The notes under the pieces: model-generated
Database searches by the model: none
What the model was told of the DNA's origin: nothing
What the model saw: only the letters and a program-made list of their open reading frames with translations
Part shown: in pieces, positions 23,409 to 34,524 of the stretch
Position numbering within the stretch: position 1 is the stretch's first letter
Layout of the letters: each line of letters starts with the position of its first letter
Made by a program: the position numbers and the translations under genes
Assembly (NCBI RefSeq): GCF_020283565.1
Contig: NC_060062.1
Span: 56,194,439-56,258,438, forward strand
Origin: Trifolium pratense
Lineage: Eukaryota > Streptophyta > Magnoliopsida > Fabales > Fabaceae
Reading direction: 5' to 3'
DNA: 64,000 nt

Positions 23409-23690
23409 GGTTTTTGTGTTGATTTGATTACACTACTCACTATTCAAAGAGATTAGTAAGCATGTTATTGTTATGTAGACCTACCTTTAAGATATGTTAA
23501 TTTATAGACTTAATTGATGATCTTGCATTGTTTTCGGTTATCAGTTATTGGTTTTTGTGTTGATTTGATTACACTACTCACTATTCAAAGAGATTAGTAA
23601 GCATGTTATTGTTATGTAGACCTACCTTTAAGATATGTTAATTTATAGACTTAATTGATGATCTTGCATTGTTTTCGGTTATCAGTTATC
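23409..23690. repeat. Perfect 141-bp tandem duplication
   Basis: Block 23409-23549 is repeated at 23550-23690 with no difference seen except the last base. Each block starts ggtttttgtgttgatttga and ends ttttcggttatcagttat. The identity implies a very recent event inside the Helitron. Confidence 0.9.
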
Positions 23691-24184
23691 ACCATGTTCA
23701 TAGGACGCACTCTACGCTGTAGTCGACGCCGATATTGAGGTTGCGCTTCAGGTATTCAATTTCGTTTTCATTCTATCACAAATTCACATTGTATACTAAC
23801 TAATTGATGATAATTTTTTTGTTTAAATTTTGAGTTTATTATAATGTGGAATTAATTTTGTGTAGAAAGCAGAGATTAGCAGAGATTACTCGAAGAGATT
23901 CACAAAGATTGGCAGTAAAAAAGGTTATTGTCATTGGAGTGTGTTTTTCTTTCTGATATTTAGGTTGGAGTGATGAATTCATTATATCTGAATTTACCAT
24001 GAGTTTGACAAATTATTGTGTGTCATTGCCCGGCATAATCCTCGCAAAAACTACATTTTGAGCTTTAACAGAATTACGGTTATGATTTAATCTAATTCAT
24101 CGTTTTCTAAACATGCATTTAGTTCTGATTTTGTTTGATTAAATTGGTTATGAGAATGAGACTGATGTACTTTCATGGCTGCAG

Positions 24185-24545
24185 GACATTTCCTTAGTTG
24201 TTGCATTGGGCTCTGCTACTCAAATTGCAATGTTTGTGGTAAATATACTCTCACCATCTAAATGTAAATTATCGATACTTTGGTTTTAAATTTCACTTAT
24301 GGTCACAGTTGCGGTTTCGCTGCGGACTTTTATATAGTGGAAAAATGTGGTTGATGCTGTCAAAGTTCCGGCCGCGATAATGTTGCAGACACCTGAATAT
24401 CCTTTATATTGCGGCTTCAATTGCGGTTGCGAACTATAACTTAAAACCATTTTCATATATAGTCTTCTTTATTTTAATAATAATGAAAACTAATATTTTA
24501 CAATTTATAGGTTCCACTCTGTGTAATATTTTACAACATCAAAGG
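24185..24545 (+). pseudogene. CAX cation/proton exchanger exon fragments
   Basis: Exon 24185-24238 (18 codons, acceptor gcag, donor gtaaat) encodes DISLVVALGSATQIAMFV. This is the conserved GSATQI helix of vacuolar cation/proton exchangers. A second piece from about 24511 (acceptor tatag) continues with VPLCVIF, the next family residues, then degenerates. A glycine usual after DISL is valine here. The intervening intron has been invaded by a MITE (24281-24449). Confidence 0.75.
24281..24449. mobile_element. MITE in the captured CAX intron
   Basis: The left end tggttttaaatttcac and right end aacttaaaacca are inverted. The interior is rich in ttgcggttgcgg-type motifs. A related patch occurs at 17650-17720 (ggttttaagaagtgattgcgg). 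This is a non-coding, non-autonomous DNA element of about 169 bp. Confidence 0.5.
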
Positions 24546-25045
24546 TATTGTATCTATTATGCAATGATAGTGTGATTTTAGAGGAATTTTTAATTAGGAA
24601 AAACTTGTATGGAAATATTCAGGAACTTCTTAGTATGAAATGCATATTAGATAATGAGATTTTTAATCGTCTGTGGACAATATCGAAAGATAGTTTGCAT
24701 AATTTATTTCAGATGTATGGTTCTTGATTTACAAAGTTTTTCCTTATTATGCTCTATGTTCTTAACCTTGCATCTATTATGAAATGATTGTGTGATTTTA
24801 GAGGAGTGCTTAATTAGTGTTAACATACATAAATGAATTTTTCAAACAAAGGAATGATAACTGAGTAGCTAGCTGTTAATCATCATCTGCTATCATATTG
24901 TTTTGGTAGAAAATTCTCAACTTTCTTGTCTTTTAAATGCAGGGTGACAGAACCTGCCTCTAATGTGGCATCTTGCAGTGGAACTGCCATGGAGAATTCA
25001 TCAGTTGTTGCTTTATACCATATGATTTGTAATTTCCATTGCTAG

Positions 25046-25994
25046 GTTGGAGATGATGTTCGTGTCATAGATGCCACCGGCAAGTTTGTTATGCCAGGTT
25101 AGATCTTTTTTGACCTTTAATCTCAGGGCCTTCTTAATAGTAGTTCTTCTTTGATACTGAAGAATTTGCGGCGAAACTCACACACACCAAGTGATGGGAA
25201 GTAGGGAATTTTCGTTTTGAACCATACTCTAGCATATCAAATGTCTCTGCAGCCTTTTAAGTTTTACCATCTGACTGTACTTACAAGACTCTTAATAATA
25301 GTTCTTAATAGTCTATTTTGTGTATGAATGTTCCTAAAATATCCTTTTGCATATGGATGCTTACATTTAGGAATGCAACTTTTTGTTTACTAACAGGAGG
25401 CATTGATCCTCATCCTCATCTGGAGTTTGAGTTTATGAACACTGTATCAGTGGATGACTTCTTCAGTGGCCAGGCCGCAGCATTGGCTGGTGGGACGACA
25501 ATGCACATTGTCTTTATTTTTCCAACTAATGGGAGTTTAAAGGCCGGTTTTGAAGCCTACGAAAAGAAGGCAAAGAAGTCTTACATGGATTATGGTTTCC
25601 ATATGGCTGTTACCAAATGGGATGAAACTGTTTCGAGAGAAATGGAGCTCATGGTCAAGGAGAAATGTTATATTAAATTTCCTCTCTGCATATTTTTAAT
25701 AATTTAGTTGGTTATGATTTATGAGGCAATGACCCTATGAAATATTTCAAGTAGTGGCTACATCTATGCTTTCTAATTGCAGGTATCAACTCTTTCAAGT
25801 TTTTCTTGGTGTACAAAGGATTTGCTATGGTCAATGATGTACGTCTTCTGGAAGGATTTAAAAAGTGCAAGTCTCTTGGTGCCTTAGCCATGGTCCATGC
25901 AGAAAATGGAGACGCTGTGATTGAAGGGCAAAGGAAGATGATAGAGCTTGGAATAACTGGACCCGAGGGGCACGCTCTTTCTAGGCCTGCAGTG
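25046..25994 (+). pseudogene. Dihydropyrimidinase fragment (three exons)
   Basis: The exons are 25046-25097 (VGDDVRVIDATGKFVMPG), 25397 to about 25664, and 25783-25994, with consistent phases. They match the N-terminal third of plant dihydropyrimidinase (PYD2 type), the enzyme that opens dihydrouracil in pyrimidine breakdown. The metal-binding HxH is present as DPHPHLE. The usual DFFSGQAAALAGGTTMH and ALAMVHAENGD motifs are also intact. The piece lacks the N-terminal start and all later exons with the remaining metal ligands. The donor after exon 2 (aaatgttat) is damaged. It cannot be active. Confidence 0.88.
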
Positions 25995-26224
25995 GTTAGT
26001 CTCAAATTTTGTTCTTTGTATAAAGAATTTACGGGCAAATAGAATTCAAGAGAATAATGGAATGCAAATACTGACCATAGAATACATGATATTCGTTACT
26101 CATTTTTCAACATAGTTGCTCTTTTTCAAAGTGCATTGGATTTAGGTGCACAAACTTGAGACAAATTAACTGTTTGCAATTGGAATTGACATTGGTACAT
26201 CACCATGCTGTGTTTCTGTGTGGA

Positions 26225-26400
26225 ATGGTTCCCATTATGGAAAATTCAAGCTCCACCAAAGTCTAAACATTTACTTTGGCGCATTTGTAGATTGTTTACC
26301 AACACGAGTTTGACTGCAAGAAAGGTGTGTTCCGTGTCCTTTAATATGTCATGTTTGTGAATGTGGGGATGAAAATGAGTGGCACTTAAACTATGTGAAA
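26225..26400 (+). pseudogene. LINE reverse-transcriptase zinc-binding (zf-RVT) remnant
   Basis: The translation gives LWKIQAPPKSKHLLWRICR, then after a frameshift CHVCECGDENEWHL. This is the C-terminal zinc-binding module of plant LINE polyproteins. It is short, frameshifted and without poly-A. It may be an older insertion inside a captured intron. Confidence 0.6.
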
Positions 26401-26642
26401 AGTGTATATTTGAAAAAAGCTATCGAGTTTTTTAATTTCTTGCTTTAAACTATGTGATTGTGATTTTGAAACTGATAGTGGACTTGGCCCTTGTGTTATT
26501 TCAATGGAGATTATTTCTGAGACGTTTGATTTGTTTATTTTTTGAGCAAGAAAAGGATATTGGCATGTTAATTACTACATATAATTTTTTCCATGTATAG
26601 TATTCTTTTTCGTAACCTTTTTTTTTTTGTTTTTCTTTTCAG

Positions 26643-26855
26643 TTTGATATGGGAGATGTAATTATTAATGGTAAATCCACTGGTATGTGTAGATTGCTAT
26701 AAGCATAAATTCCACTTTATTTTCCTAATATTTCATAAATTGATCTTAGCTTTAATTTCATTGGTTTGACGTTTTCTTATTGTCATTTAGGATATTGTGC
26801 TGATGGATGTGCGGCCATTGCTGACTCGGGGACTTATTTGTTGGCGGATCGAATG
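26643..26855 (+). pseudogene. Aspartic protease (phytepsin-type) exon pair
   Basis: Exon 26643-26682 (FDMGDVIINGKST) is followed by exon 26791-26855, which contains ADGCAAIADSGTYLLAD. Both have GT/AG borders and matching phase 1. This is the segment around the second catalytic Asp-Ser-Gly-Thr of plant vacuolar aspartic proteases. The first catalytic lobe and the plant-specific insert are absent. Confidence 0.75.
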
Positions 26856-27213
26856 GTATGAATAAATGGCCTGTAGATATAGATCGATATTTAGATTTTT
26901 TTTTATTGTGGAGTTTGATAGATTGTTAGATTTGCCACCGATGAAAATTGGAAAGGAACTGTTAGATGGGATAGTGATTACTCCTTTCTATTTCACTTTA
27001 AATTGTTTTCAATTTTAACATGTTATACTATATGCAGCACTATGATTGGTTCTTTAATGATACAATGTATCTTTGTTGGGGGCTTTGGAAATTGAAAATT
27101 TGTATTCTATTGTTCAATTCCAACTCACCAAGTTCGCGAAATCCAAACCATTTTCAATAGTTTGCCATTGCAAAATTTTTGATTTTCAGTAACTGTTTTG
27201 TGTAATGGTGCAG

Positions 27214-27307
27214 ACCAAACGTGAACCAAAAGATTTATGGCAGGAACCTTTGGTCCCTGCTTCTTCTTGGACACCATGTTCTGATCAGCGAAGTTGGGAA
27301 CCTAATG
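27214..27307 (+). pseudogene. O-fucosyltransferase-like exon
   Basis: A single exon of 94 bp (acceptor cag, donor gtatgt) encodes DLWQEPLVPASSWTPCSDQ followed by SWEPN. The W-x-P-C and W-E-P spacing resembles the start of the catalytic region of plant O-fucosyltransferase family proteins. The identification rests on one short exon. Confidence 0.5.
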
Positions 27308-27520
27308 GTATGTGTGTCTGAACTTTGAAATTTGACAATTATTATCATGATTCATGTCTGTGCATAACTACAATTACAAATAAAGAAAGGCTTATTGGTC
27401 CATTATGAGTACTCACAGTTTGCTCTCTTCTATTGTACTACTTCAATAGAGTGCCTTATATGAGTCACTTGAAAAAATCAAATCAGGTATGAAATTTGAA
27501 TCATCTATAAAAAATTTCAG

Positions 27521-28695
27521 CAGAAGTATCCACTTCTTCCTGCTATCCAATCTGAAAGTGACACAAGACCTATGTATTTTCCAATGAAGGTGTTTTTTTC
27601 ACTTCTTTTTTTGTCTATATATTAATGTTCTGCCTGATGTTTTTTGCAATGTTCGGTTAGACTAGACCTCAAATCTGTTGTGTTTCATTCGTTGTAGCTT
27701 TGCCAAATTGAGTCTGGACAGCGGTACTCCAAAAGATTGAATGAAGAGCAAGTAACCAATCTTCTAAGGGCTACCTGCCAGCGTCCTCATCAGAGAGAAC
27801 AAGATATTAAAAATGTATGATGTATAATATATTGATGGTTCTTTTATCAAAGTTATGTTTTTATTGAGGTTGTGGTTGTGTGCATGCTTTTTTCCCCTTC
27901 ATAATTGTCATATCATTTCTTGGTAGATCGTAAAGCAGCACCGCTTCAACTCATACAAGGTTGTGAAGGAGTTTGGAATCAATGTAAGAGAGGATCTTGC
28001 TCTGGTTGATGCCCGTGTTTTGACACCCCCAACGGTATATGCATAGTTCATGCTTAATAAAGTTTTGAAATTATCATGATATGCGATATTTAATTTTATC
28101 TTTTGACTGCAGCTCAAATATCATGGAACTGGTGGAGAATCAAAACTTGACCCTCGGATGGGTCAGTGGAATATGATTTCTAATGTAAAATGATGAATCT
28201 ATTTTTTTTCTTTTATTTATACTCGTGTTCTTGGAAATGTGTATTAGATCTTATGTAAACATGTTACAATCTCAACTAATATTTTTCAATATCATGTATT
28301 AGATTCTGTTCCTATGACAATGGTTAGATTGTTGACCGAACTATTAGTCCATTTTATGCTTTCAATGATAGATAGTTTTCTTTCCCCTTCTAATGGATAG
28401 ATTTTTATGATTAGTGTAAACCTCTTATTTATGTTTTCAATATCATGTATAAGATTATGTTCTTATGACAATGGTTAGATTGTTGACCACACTATTCGTC
28501 CAATTTATGCTTTCAATGATAGATAGTTTTCTTTCCCCTGCTAATGGTTAGATTTCTGAGTAGTGTAAACCTCTTATTTTGTAGAAAATGATTGATGGTG
28601 GCAAGGTTCAATTTTGGGGTTGCCTTTGCTTTGCAAGAATGGACCCAACTCTGTTTTGCCGAGAGTTGGTTACTATGTGTCAAGCCAAGGGACTG
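27521..28695 (+). pseudogene. ARGONAUTE fragment, five exons in open frame
   Basis: The exons are 27521-27589, 27698-27814, 27927-28034, 28113-28184 and 28585-28695. All have GT/AG borders and phase 0, giving 159 codons without a stop. The sequence covers the C-terminal end of the PAZ domain ([19 protein letters not shown]), the L2 linker (EFGINVREDLALVDARVL, then LKYHGTG and GQWNM) and the start of the MID domain (KMIDGGKVQFWGCLCFAR). These are diagnostic of plant AGO1/AGO5-clade proteins, which load small RNAs. The N-terminal half, most of MID and the PIWI slicer domain are absent. The next exon after 28695 is not ARGONAUTE. It could be spliced into a chimeric transcript but would not be a functional slicer. 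Confidence 0.88.
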
Positions 28696-28699
28696 GTAT

Positions 28700-29085
28700 G
28701 GTGTATGTTTGAACCATAATATTTCCTCACAGACATTAACCAACACCTTATTCGCTGATTATTTGTCTTGGAGCTATTCCCGGTCATTATGTCTATGTCA
28801 AGTTGAAGGATGGTTGTCCGATACCTCCAACGTGTATTCAATGGAAGCAACATTGTTCACAAGAAGCTATTGTTTAGGAGTCATATTTTGCTGTTCAACA
28901 AGCCACATTTAGTAAACTAATGAAGGAACAAATGGTCCACAACAAAAAGGATGTCCGTGTTGGTTCCATTTCTTGTGATCCAATTGACCTTTAATTTGTT
29001 TTTGTTGTTTTCTTATATGAATATGTACTTACTTTACTTTGTTTTAATTGCGACATGAGACTATTTCAATTGCGATGTAAATGAT
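28700..29085 (+). other. Unrecognised captured sequence after the ARGONAUTE piece
   Basis: Open stretches such as CPIPPTCIQWKQHCSQEAIV and FSKLMKEQMVHNKKDVRVG are interrupted by stops. Their origin was not recognised. The stretch links the captured exons to the Helitron subterminal repeats. Confidence 0.35.
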
Positions 29086-29250
29086 GCCCCCCTTGATTAA
29101 TTTCCGCATGTTCATGACTAACTTCCGCGGCTAATAGCATCCATGATTGGTATATAAATGATACTCCCCCTAAGGAATTTGCATATGCTTATGACTAACT
29201 ACCTCGGCTCATAGCAACTATGATTGGTATACAAATCATGTTCCGCCGAA

Positions 29251-29278
29251 CCCGTGCAACGCACGGGCGGCCGTCTAG
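29251..29278 (+). mobile_element. Helitron 3' terminus, unit 2
   Basis: The hairpin cccgtgc-aac-gcacggg is followed by cggccgt and CTAG, then T. It is nearly identical to the terminus at 22209-22236 and is preceded by the same subterminal repeats (29085-29240). Confidence 0.85.
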
Positions 29279-29738
29279 TTATTATTATGATATGATATGA
29301 TGGTGTGAAAGAATAAACTAGGGTTTAAATTAAAAGGGCTGCTTACAAGAGAGAGGGGTTTTCCCTAGTAAACTAACATCTATGTAAAGTTGTTATTTAA
29401 TATATCTTCATAAAGTGCATGAAAGTTATTCGTTTTGTTCTTCGTGAGTTATTGTTTGTGACATATGGATACATCATTTCTTTTAAGAAAATTATTATAA
29501 AAGGGACAATATTATTATTGCAAAGCTACAAAGCATTTCTTTTAAATACCTACGTACAAAGCATCTCAAGAGCAACAATATTTTGCTAGCTTGTGATTTT
29601 TTTTTTCCCTTAATTTATAAAAAATTCTAATGAGGAGTTGGAAGTTGTGGTGGTTCAATTGCTGGAAATGGAAAGCTTATAAAAACCACACTATTGGAGA
29701 TATACTACGCCTTTAAATCTGACGTATACATGATGTTG
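29279..29738. other. AT-rich gene-free stretch after the Helitron
   Basis: No gene, RNA gene or element end other than the Helitron border on the left and the SINE on the right is seen. Confidence 0.55.
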
Positions 29739-29922
29739 TTGCTTACTTTTTTTTTTTTTGACTTTTACCACCGGTTTAATTTGGTTCGGGATCAGTTCTG
29801 GCATCAAGTGGAAGATCAAACCAATCGCAGTTGCGGGAGATCAAACCATGATTCTCCCTACCAAATTCAGCGTCAATCACCACTTACCAAGTAACGATTG
29901 ATGAAATGCTCTTGCTTACTTT
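29739..29922 (-). mobile_element. SINE with target duplication (minus strand)
   Basis: An 11-bp direct repeat TTGCTTACTTT (29739-29749 and 29912-29922) flanks a body of about 160 bp. The plus strand of the body begins with a T-run. On the minus strand there are two B-box-like motifs (ggtttgatctccc and ggtttgatcttcc). The 3' part reads gatgccagaactgatcccg and ends in poly-A. This fits a tRNA-derived SINE family widespread in legumes. Confidence 0.75.
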
Positions 29923-30107
29923 GTCTTGGTGCTTAAACAACTCTCCAATTATTATGTTAGCATGACATTATGACAAGTGTTTAATCATTACTAATTGTCC
30001 ATTCAAAATAATCATTACCAATTGTATAGAAAAAACGAGTTAAATTTCCATTTTCTATTCTTTACATTTTTTCCATTATTATATAGTTTGGAAATATAAA
30101 TACAAAA

Positions 30108-30352
30108 TGTGGAGGCAAATGGAATCTCTGATGTTATTAGACTAGTGCAAGGCATTATATAGCCAAAGCACAAAGGGTACAAACGGTTACAACAACCAAC
30201 AAGAAGCTAACTGACTTGGGCTTGAAGCAAGCCACGCGCGTGCGCGCACTTCCTCAGGCCAACCAAGCCAGGCCTGCAAGCTTAGGCCTGCTGCACACAA
30301 TTTGCAAGCCTACACACACAAGATCACATACAATACTAACATATGTCTAACA
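30108..30352 (-). repeat. 3' LTR of Copia 2
   Basis: 245 bp, tgtggaggcaaatgg .. catatgtctaaca. It contains a short alternating purine-pyrimidine tract (cacgcgcgtgcgcgc) near 30232-30246 that is polymorphic between the two LTRs. Confidence 0.95.
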
Positions 30353-30398
30353 TTGCCTCTCCTAAACTGAACTTACACAACAAATACACACAACAACT

Positions 30399-32956
30399 TC
30401 AGTTTATATCTTCAAGTTTGCACAATCCAAGTAGCTCCCTAATTCTGCAGAAATTATCAAGGCTTAATGCTTTGGTCATGATGTCTCCAATTTGCTCAAA
30501 GGATGAGCAATGCTACAGCTGTATCTTACCATCTTTGGTTAGATCTCTGAGGAAATGAAACCTAACATCTATATGCTTACTTCTACCATGCATAACTGGA
30601 TTTCTTGACAGCTTAATTGATGAGCTATTGTCACAGAAAATGGTGATGCATTCTTTCATATCTGAACTGATGTGAGCAAGTAACCTTGATAACCAGATGG
30701 CTTGGCAAGCACAATTAGCTGCTGCTATGAACTCAGCTTCAGTTGTGGACAGAGTAACAATAGGCTGTTTCTTTGAGGACCATGACACAGCTTTTGATCC
30801 AACCATAAAAACATCACCTGATGTGCTCTCCCTGTCATCTAGGTCTCCTGCATAGTCTGAATCTGACCAACCAATGAGTTCATCCTTCTCTTGCTTCTTG
30901 TACCACAGTCCATAGCTGATAGTGCCTTTCAAGTATCTGAGGATCCTTTTGACTGCAGCAACATGTATTTCTGTAGGCCTCTCCATGAATCTAGCAACCA
31001 AGCACACTGAGAAGGCTAGATCAGGCCTAGTGGCAAGCAAATACATCAGACAACCAACCATTTGCTTATAGTTAGTTGCATCACAGGCTGTTCCATTCTC
31101 ATCTTTCTTTAGTTTGTTGCCTGGTACAATTGGATTACACACACTATTGCAGTTTTCCATCTTGAATCTTTTCAGAATCTCACTAGCATACTTTTGCTGA
31201 AACATAAAAATACCTTCCTTTGTTTGCTTCACCTCAACTCCAAGGAAGAATCTCATTTTGCCTAGATCAGTCATAGCAAAATTGTTTTCCATTGAAGTTT
31301 TGAACCTTTCAAAAACTCTTGATCATTGCCTGTGAATATCAGATCATCAACATACAGACTTACAATGATCACTTTGTTCTCTGCTTCTTTCTTTACAAAC
31401 AATGTATGTTCATGAGCACATTTCATGAAGCCTTCACTACAGAAGTATGCTTCTATTTTGCTATACCAAGCTCTAGGAGCTTGCTTCAAACCATAGAGAG
31501 ATTTCTTCAGTCTATACACCATATCTTTCCCTTCCTTCTTGTAACCTAATGGTTGTTCCACTTAGACTTCTTCCTCTAATTCACCATGTAAGAAAGCACT
31601 TTTCACATCAAGCTGATAAACATACCAGCTTCTTGCTGCAGCTATTGCTAACATGGTTCTTATGGTGTCCCATCTGGCCACAGGAGCATACACCTCATTA
31701 TAATCAATTCCATACTACTGAGAATATCCCTTAGCAACTAATCTTGCTTTGTACTTGTCTATCTTTCCCTGCTCATTGTATTTAGTTTTATAAATCCACT
31801 TGACACCTATTTTCTTAGCTCCAGGAGGAAGACTAGTAAGCTCCCAGGTGTCATTGCTTTCAATGGCTGCAATTTCAGTGTCCATGGCTTGCTTCCATAC
31901 ATCATGTTTGGCTGCCTCATTGTATGAAATGGGATCATCACTAGGACTAAAGAAAGCTTGACTGTCACTGCTTTCTCCAGTCTCAACATCTCCTGTTTCA
32001 TAATCTTCTAGGTAATTAGGTCTCTTAGACACTCTTTTACCTAAAGGATTGCCAATGTGGTAGTCTCCATCTTCTGAATCTGGTACAGTAAGATCCATAT
32101 CTTCACTGTGTGAATTGCTTGCCTGATCTTCATTTAGATCCTCATTGATAGGTTCACTTCCAGCTGAAGCTGCAGAAGTTTCTATCTCATCACAGTTAAC
32201 TATCAGATTGGTTTTCTCAGCAGTTTTACTCTCCTAGTTCCATTGTTTAAATTCATCAAACATCACATCTTTGCTGACAACAATTCTTCTTTTAATTGGA
32301 TCATAGAGCTTATATGCTTTAGACTCCTCACTGAGCCCTTAATGTACACAGACTGCACTCTTGTCATCTAGCTTTTTCCTCAAGTTATCTGGTACATGTG
32401 CATAAGCAATACATCCAAATATTCTGAAGTGACTTACAGATGGTTTGATTCCACTCCAAGCTTCTTCTGGTGTTATATCTTTCACTGCAAAGGTAGGGCA
32501 TCTATTGAGTATGTGCACAGCCCAATTTACTGCTTCAGGCCAAAATGTCTTAGGAATATTCTTTTCACCAATCATACATCTGACCATATTCATAATAGTT
32601 CTATTCTTTCTCTCAAAAACACCATTCTGATGTGGAGTGTATGCTGCTGTAAGCTGTCTCTTTATGCCATGAAGATCACAGAATTCATTGAATTCAGTAG
32701 AAGTGTACTCACCTCCTCTATCAGTTCTGAAGCATTGAATCACTTGCTTTGATTCATTTTCAACCAGTGCTTTGAACTTTTTGAACATGCTCAGAGCCTC
32801 AGACTTCTCATTCATGAAATAAGTCCATGTCTTCCTGCTCAAGTCATCTGTGAAAGTAATGAAATACCTTTTTCTTCCATTTGACTCAGGATTGATTGGT
32901 CCACATATGTCAGAGTGAACCAATTGCAATTTTGAGCTAGCTCTCCATGAACTTTT
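30399..32956 (-). pseudogene. Copia 2 integrase, reverse transcriptase, RNase H (broken)
   Basis: The minus-strand frame continues in phase from the gag-protease region. Integrase has HSDICGP, RTDRGGEY and NGVFERKNR, where the usual Ser before the catalytic Glu is Phe. Reverse transcriptase has the YVDD motif. RNase H has WSDSDYAGD, STTEAEF and CDNSSS. In-frame stops lie at 32339-32341 (TAA), near 32234 (TAG), 31715-31717 (TAG), 31562-31564 (TAA) and 30513-30515 (TAG). A one-base frameshift lies near 31300. The natural end is the TGA at 30399-30401. Confidence 0.9.
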
Positions 32957-34432
32957 CTAAGGTGCTGATAGTTTCTGCTGCTTGCCTTTCATACAGTTTG
33001 AACATTTGTCATCTGGTTCTTTCAATTTTGGTAGTCCAATAACCATTTCTTTCTGATGTAAAGCATTCATACCTTTGAAACTTAAGTGACCATACCTCTG
33101 GTGCCATAGAGCAGTGTCACTTGCTTTTGAGACTTTCATACAGTGGGGAACTATTACAGGTGCTTTGATCACAAACATTCTATTCTGAGTCATATGAGTG
33201 GCCATGATCAAACCCTTTTCTTCATGATACACCTTGCAGGTATCATTCTTGAAGATGACAGTCAGATTCTTCTGTTGTAATTGACCAATGCTCAACAAAT
33301 TGTTGTTCAATCCAGGCAAGAAATATACATTTGTGAGAATCTGAGTAAAACCTTCAATGTACAATTTCAAATTACCTTTTCCTTCAACACTCATCTTTGA
33401 ATCATCACCTAATTTCACTGAGTCTTTGAATGTATCATCATAGTCAAACAACCAGTTCTTGTTTCCCACCATGTGATTGCTACAGCCTGAATCCAAGAAC
33501 CATAGTTCAAGTTTTTCACTAGAATCTTGAGACTCTTTGATCATTGTATCTTGTGCCATCAGAATAATTTCTTGCCCTTCATCAATCTGAGCATAATTGG
33601 CATTGTCTTCATCCCAACTTGGACAATCAGATTGATAGTGTCCAAGCTTATGACATTTATAGCATTCCACTGATTCTTTATTGATCTTAGCACCTCTTCC
33701 ACCTCTTCCCCTACCTCTGCCACGACCTCTGGTATTGGAATTATCTCCTCTACCACTGTAACCTCTTCCCCCATTAGACACCTTGAGAATTTGTTCTTGT
33801 TCCTCTTTCTGACTTTTCATTCTTTGTTCTTGAACTAGCAAGCTGCTCTGTAGTTCATCAACTGTCATACTTGTTGTGTCATTAGATTCTTCTATTGAGC
33901 AAGCAACGTAGTTGAATCCTGATGTCAAAGATCTCAAGATCTTTTCAACAATCATGCTTTGTGTCACAGTTTCACCATGACTACTCATCTTATTAGCAAT
34001 GGACAAAGTTCTTGAAAAATACTCTTCAATGGACTCACCAATTTTCATATTGAGGGTTTCAAATTCCTTCCTCAATGCCTGAAGTTGTGCTCTCTTCACT
34101 TTGGTGGATCCTTGATACTTTTGTCTCATTGATTCCCAAATTTCTTTAGCTGTTCCTCTAGCAAGAATTGTTTCAAGTATGGATCTATCAATTGCTTGAA
34201 ACAGAAAGTTTTTAGATTTCAAATCCTTCAATTTGCTTTCATTTGCAAGTTGAATCTGTTCTTGTGATGCTCCTGCAGGAGCTACAACAATGCCATCTTC
34301 GATGAGACTCCAATACTCTTTGGATCTCAGCAAATTCTCCATAAGCATGGACCAATGATCATGGTGACCATCAAATCGAGGGATTGATGGTTGCAGGTAG
34401 TCTCTTGAATCAGCCATTGAAGCTTCAAGCAA
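32957..34432 (-). pseudogene. Copia 2 gag, protease and pre-integrase region
   Basis: This is a 491-residue open frame from 34432, ended by a TAG at 32957-32959. The stop sits in the polyprotein just before the integrase core and is in phase with it. The order is gag, an RG-rich linker, a CCHC knuckle (CYKCHKLGHYQSDC), protease (WFLDSGCSNH) and the pre-integrase domain (LWHQRYGHLS .. CSNCMKGKQ). It preserves the segment of about 100 codons deleted in Copia 1 and so shows what that element lost. Confidence 0.9.
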
Positions 34433-34524
34433 GAAAGAAAACGAAAACGAACGATGAAACTTTTGTAACTAACTTCTGTTACAAATCAAAGAAAGGATCG
34501 TTTTAACCGGTAACTGATACCAAA

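Larger units (their letters stand above)
22237..29278 (+). mobile_element. Gene-capturing Helitron, unit 2 (5' end unclear)
   Basis: This unit ends in the same hairpin and CTAG (29275-29278), followed by T. It begins directly after the unit 1 terminus, with sequence resembling an internal part of the unit 1 5' region (atctatagccttagcaaaccacat against atctataagcttagcaaatcacat near 14600). A TC-(TA)n start is not visible, so the unit is 5'-truncated, a read-through product, or part of one 14.9-kb element from 14416. It carries exon groups from CAX, dihydropyrimidinase, aspartic protease, an O-fucosyltransferase-like gene and ARGONAUTE, all in sense orientation. Confidence 0.65.

Noticed and set aside
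14416..29278. One large multi-exon host gene
   Set aside because: The exons come from unrelated families, lack starts and ends, one is antisense, and the borders are Helitron ends.
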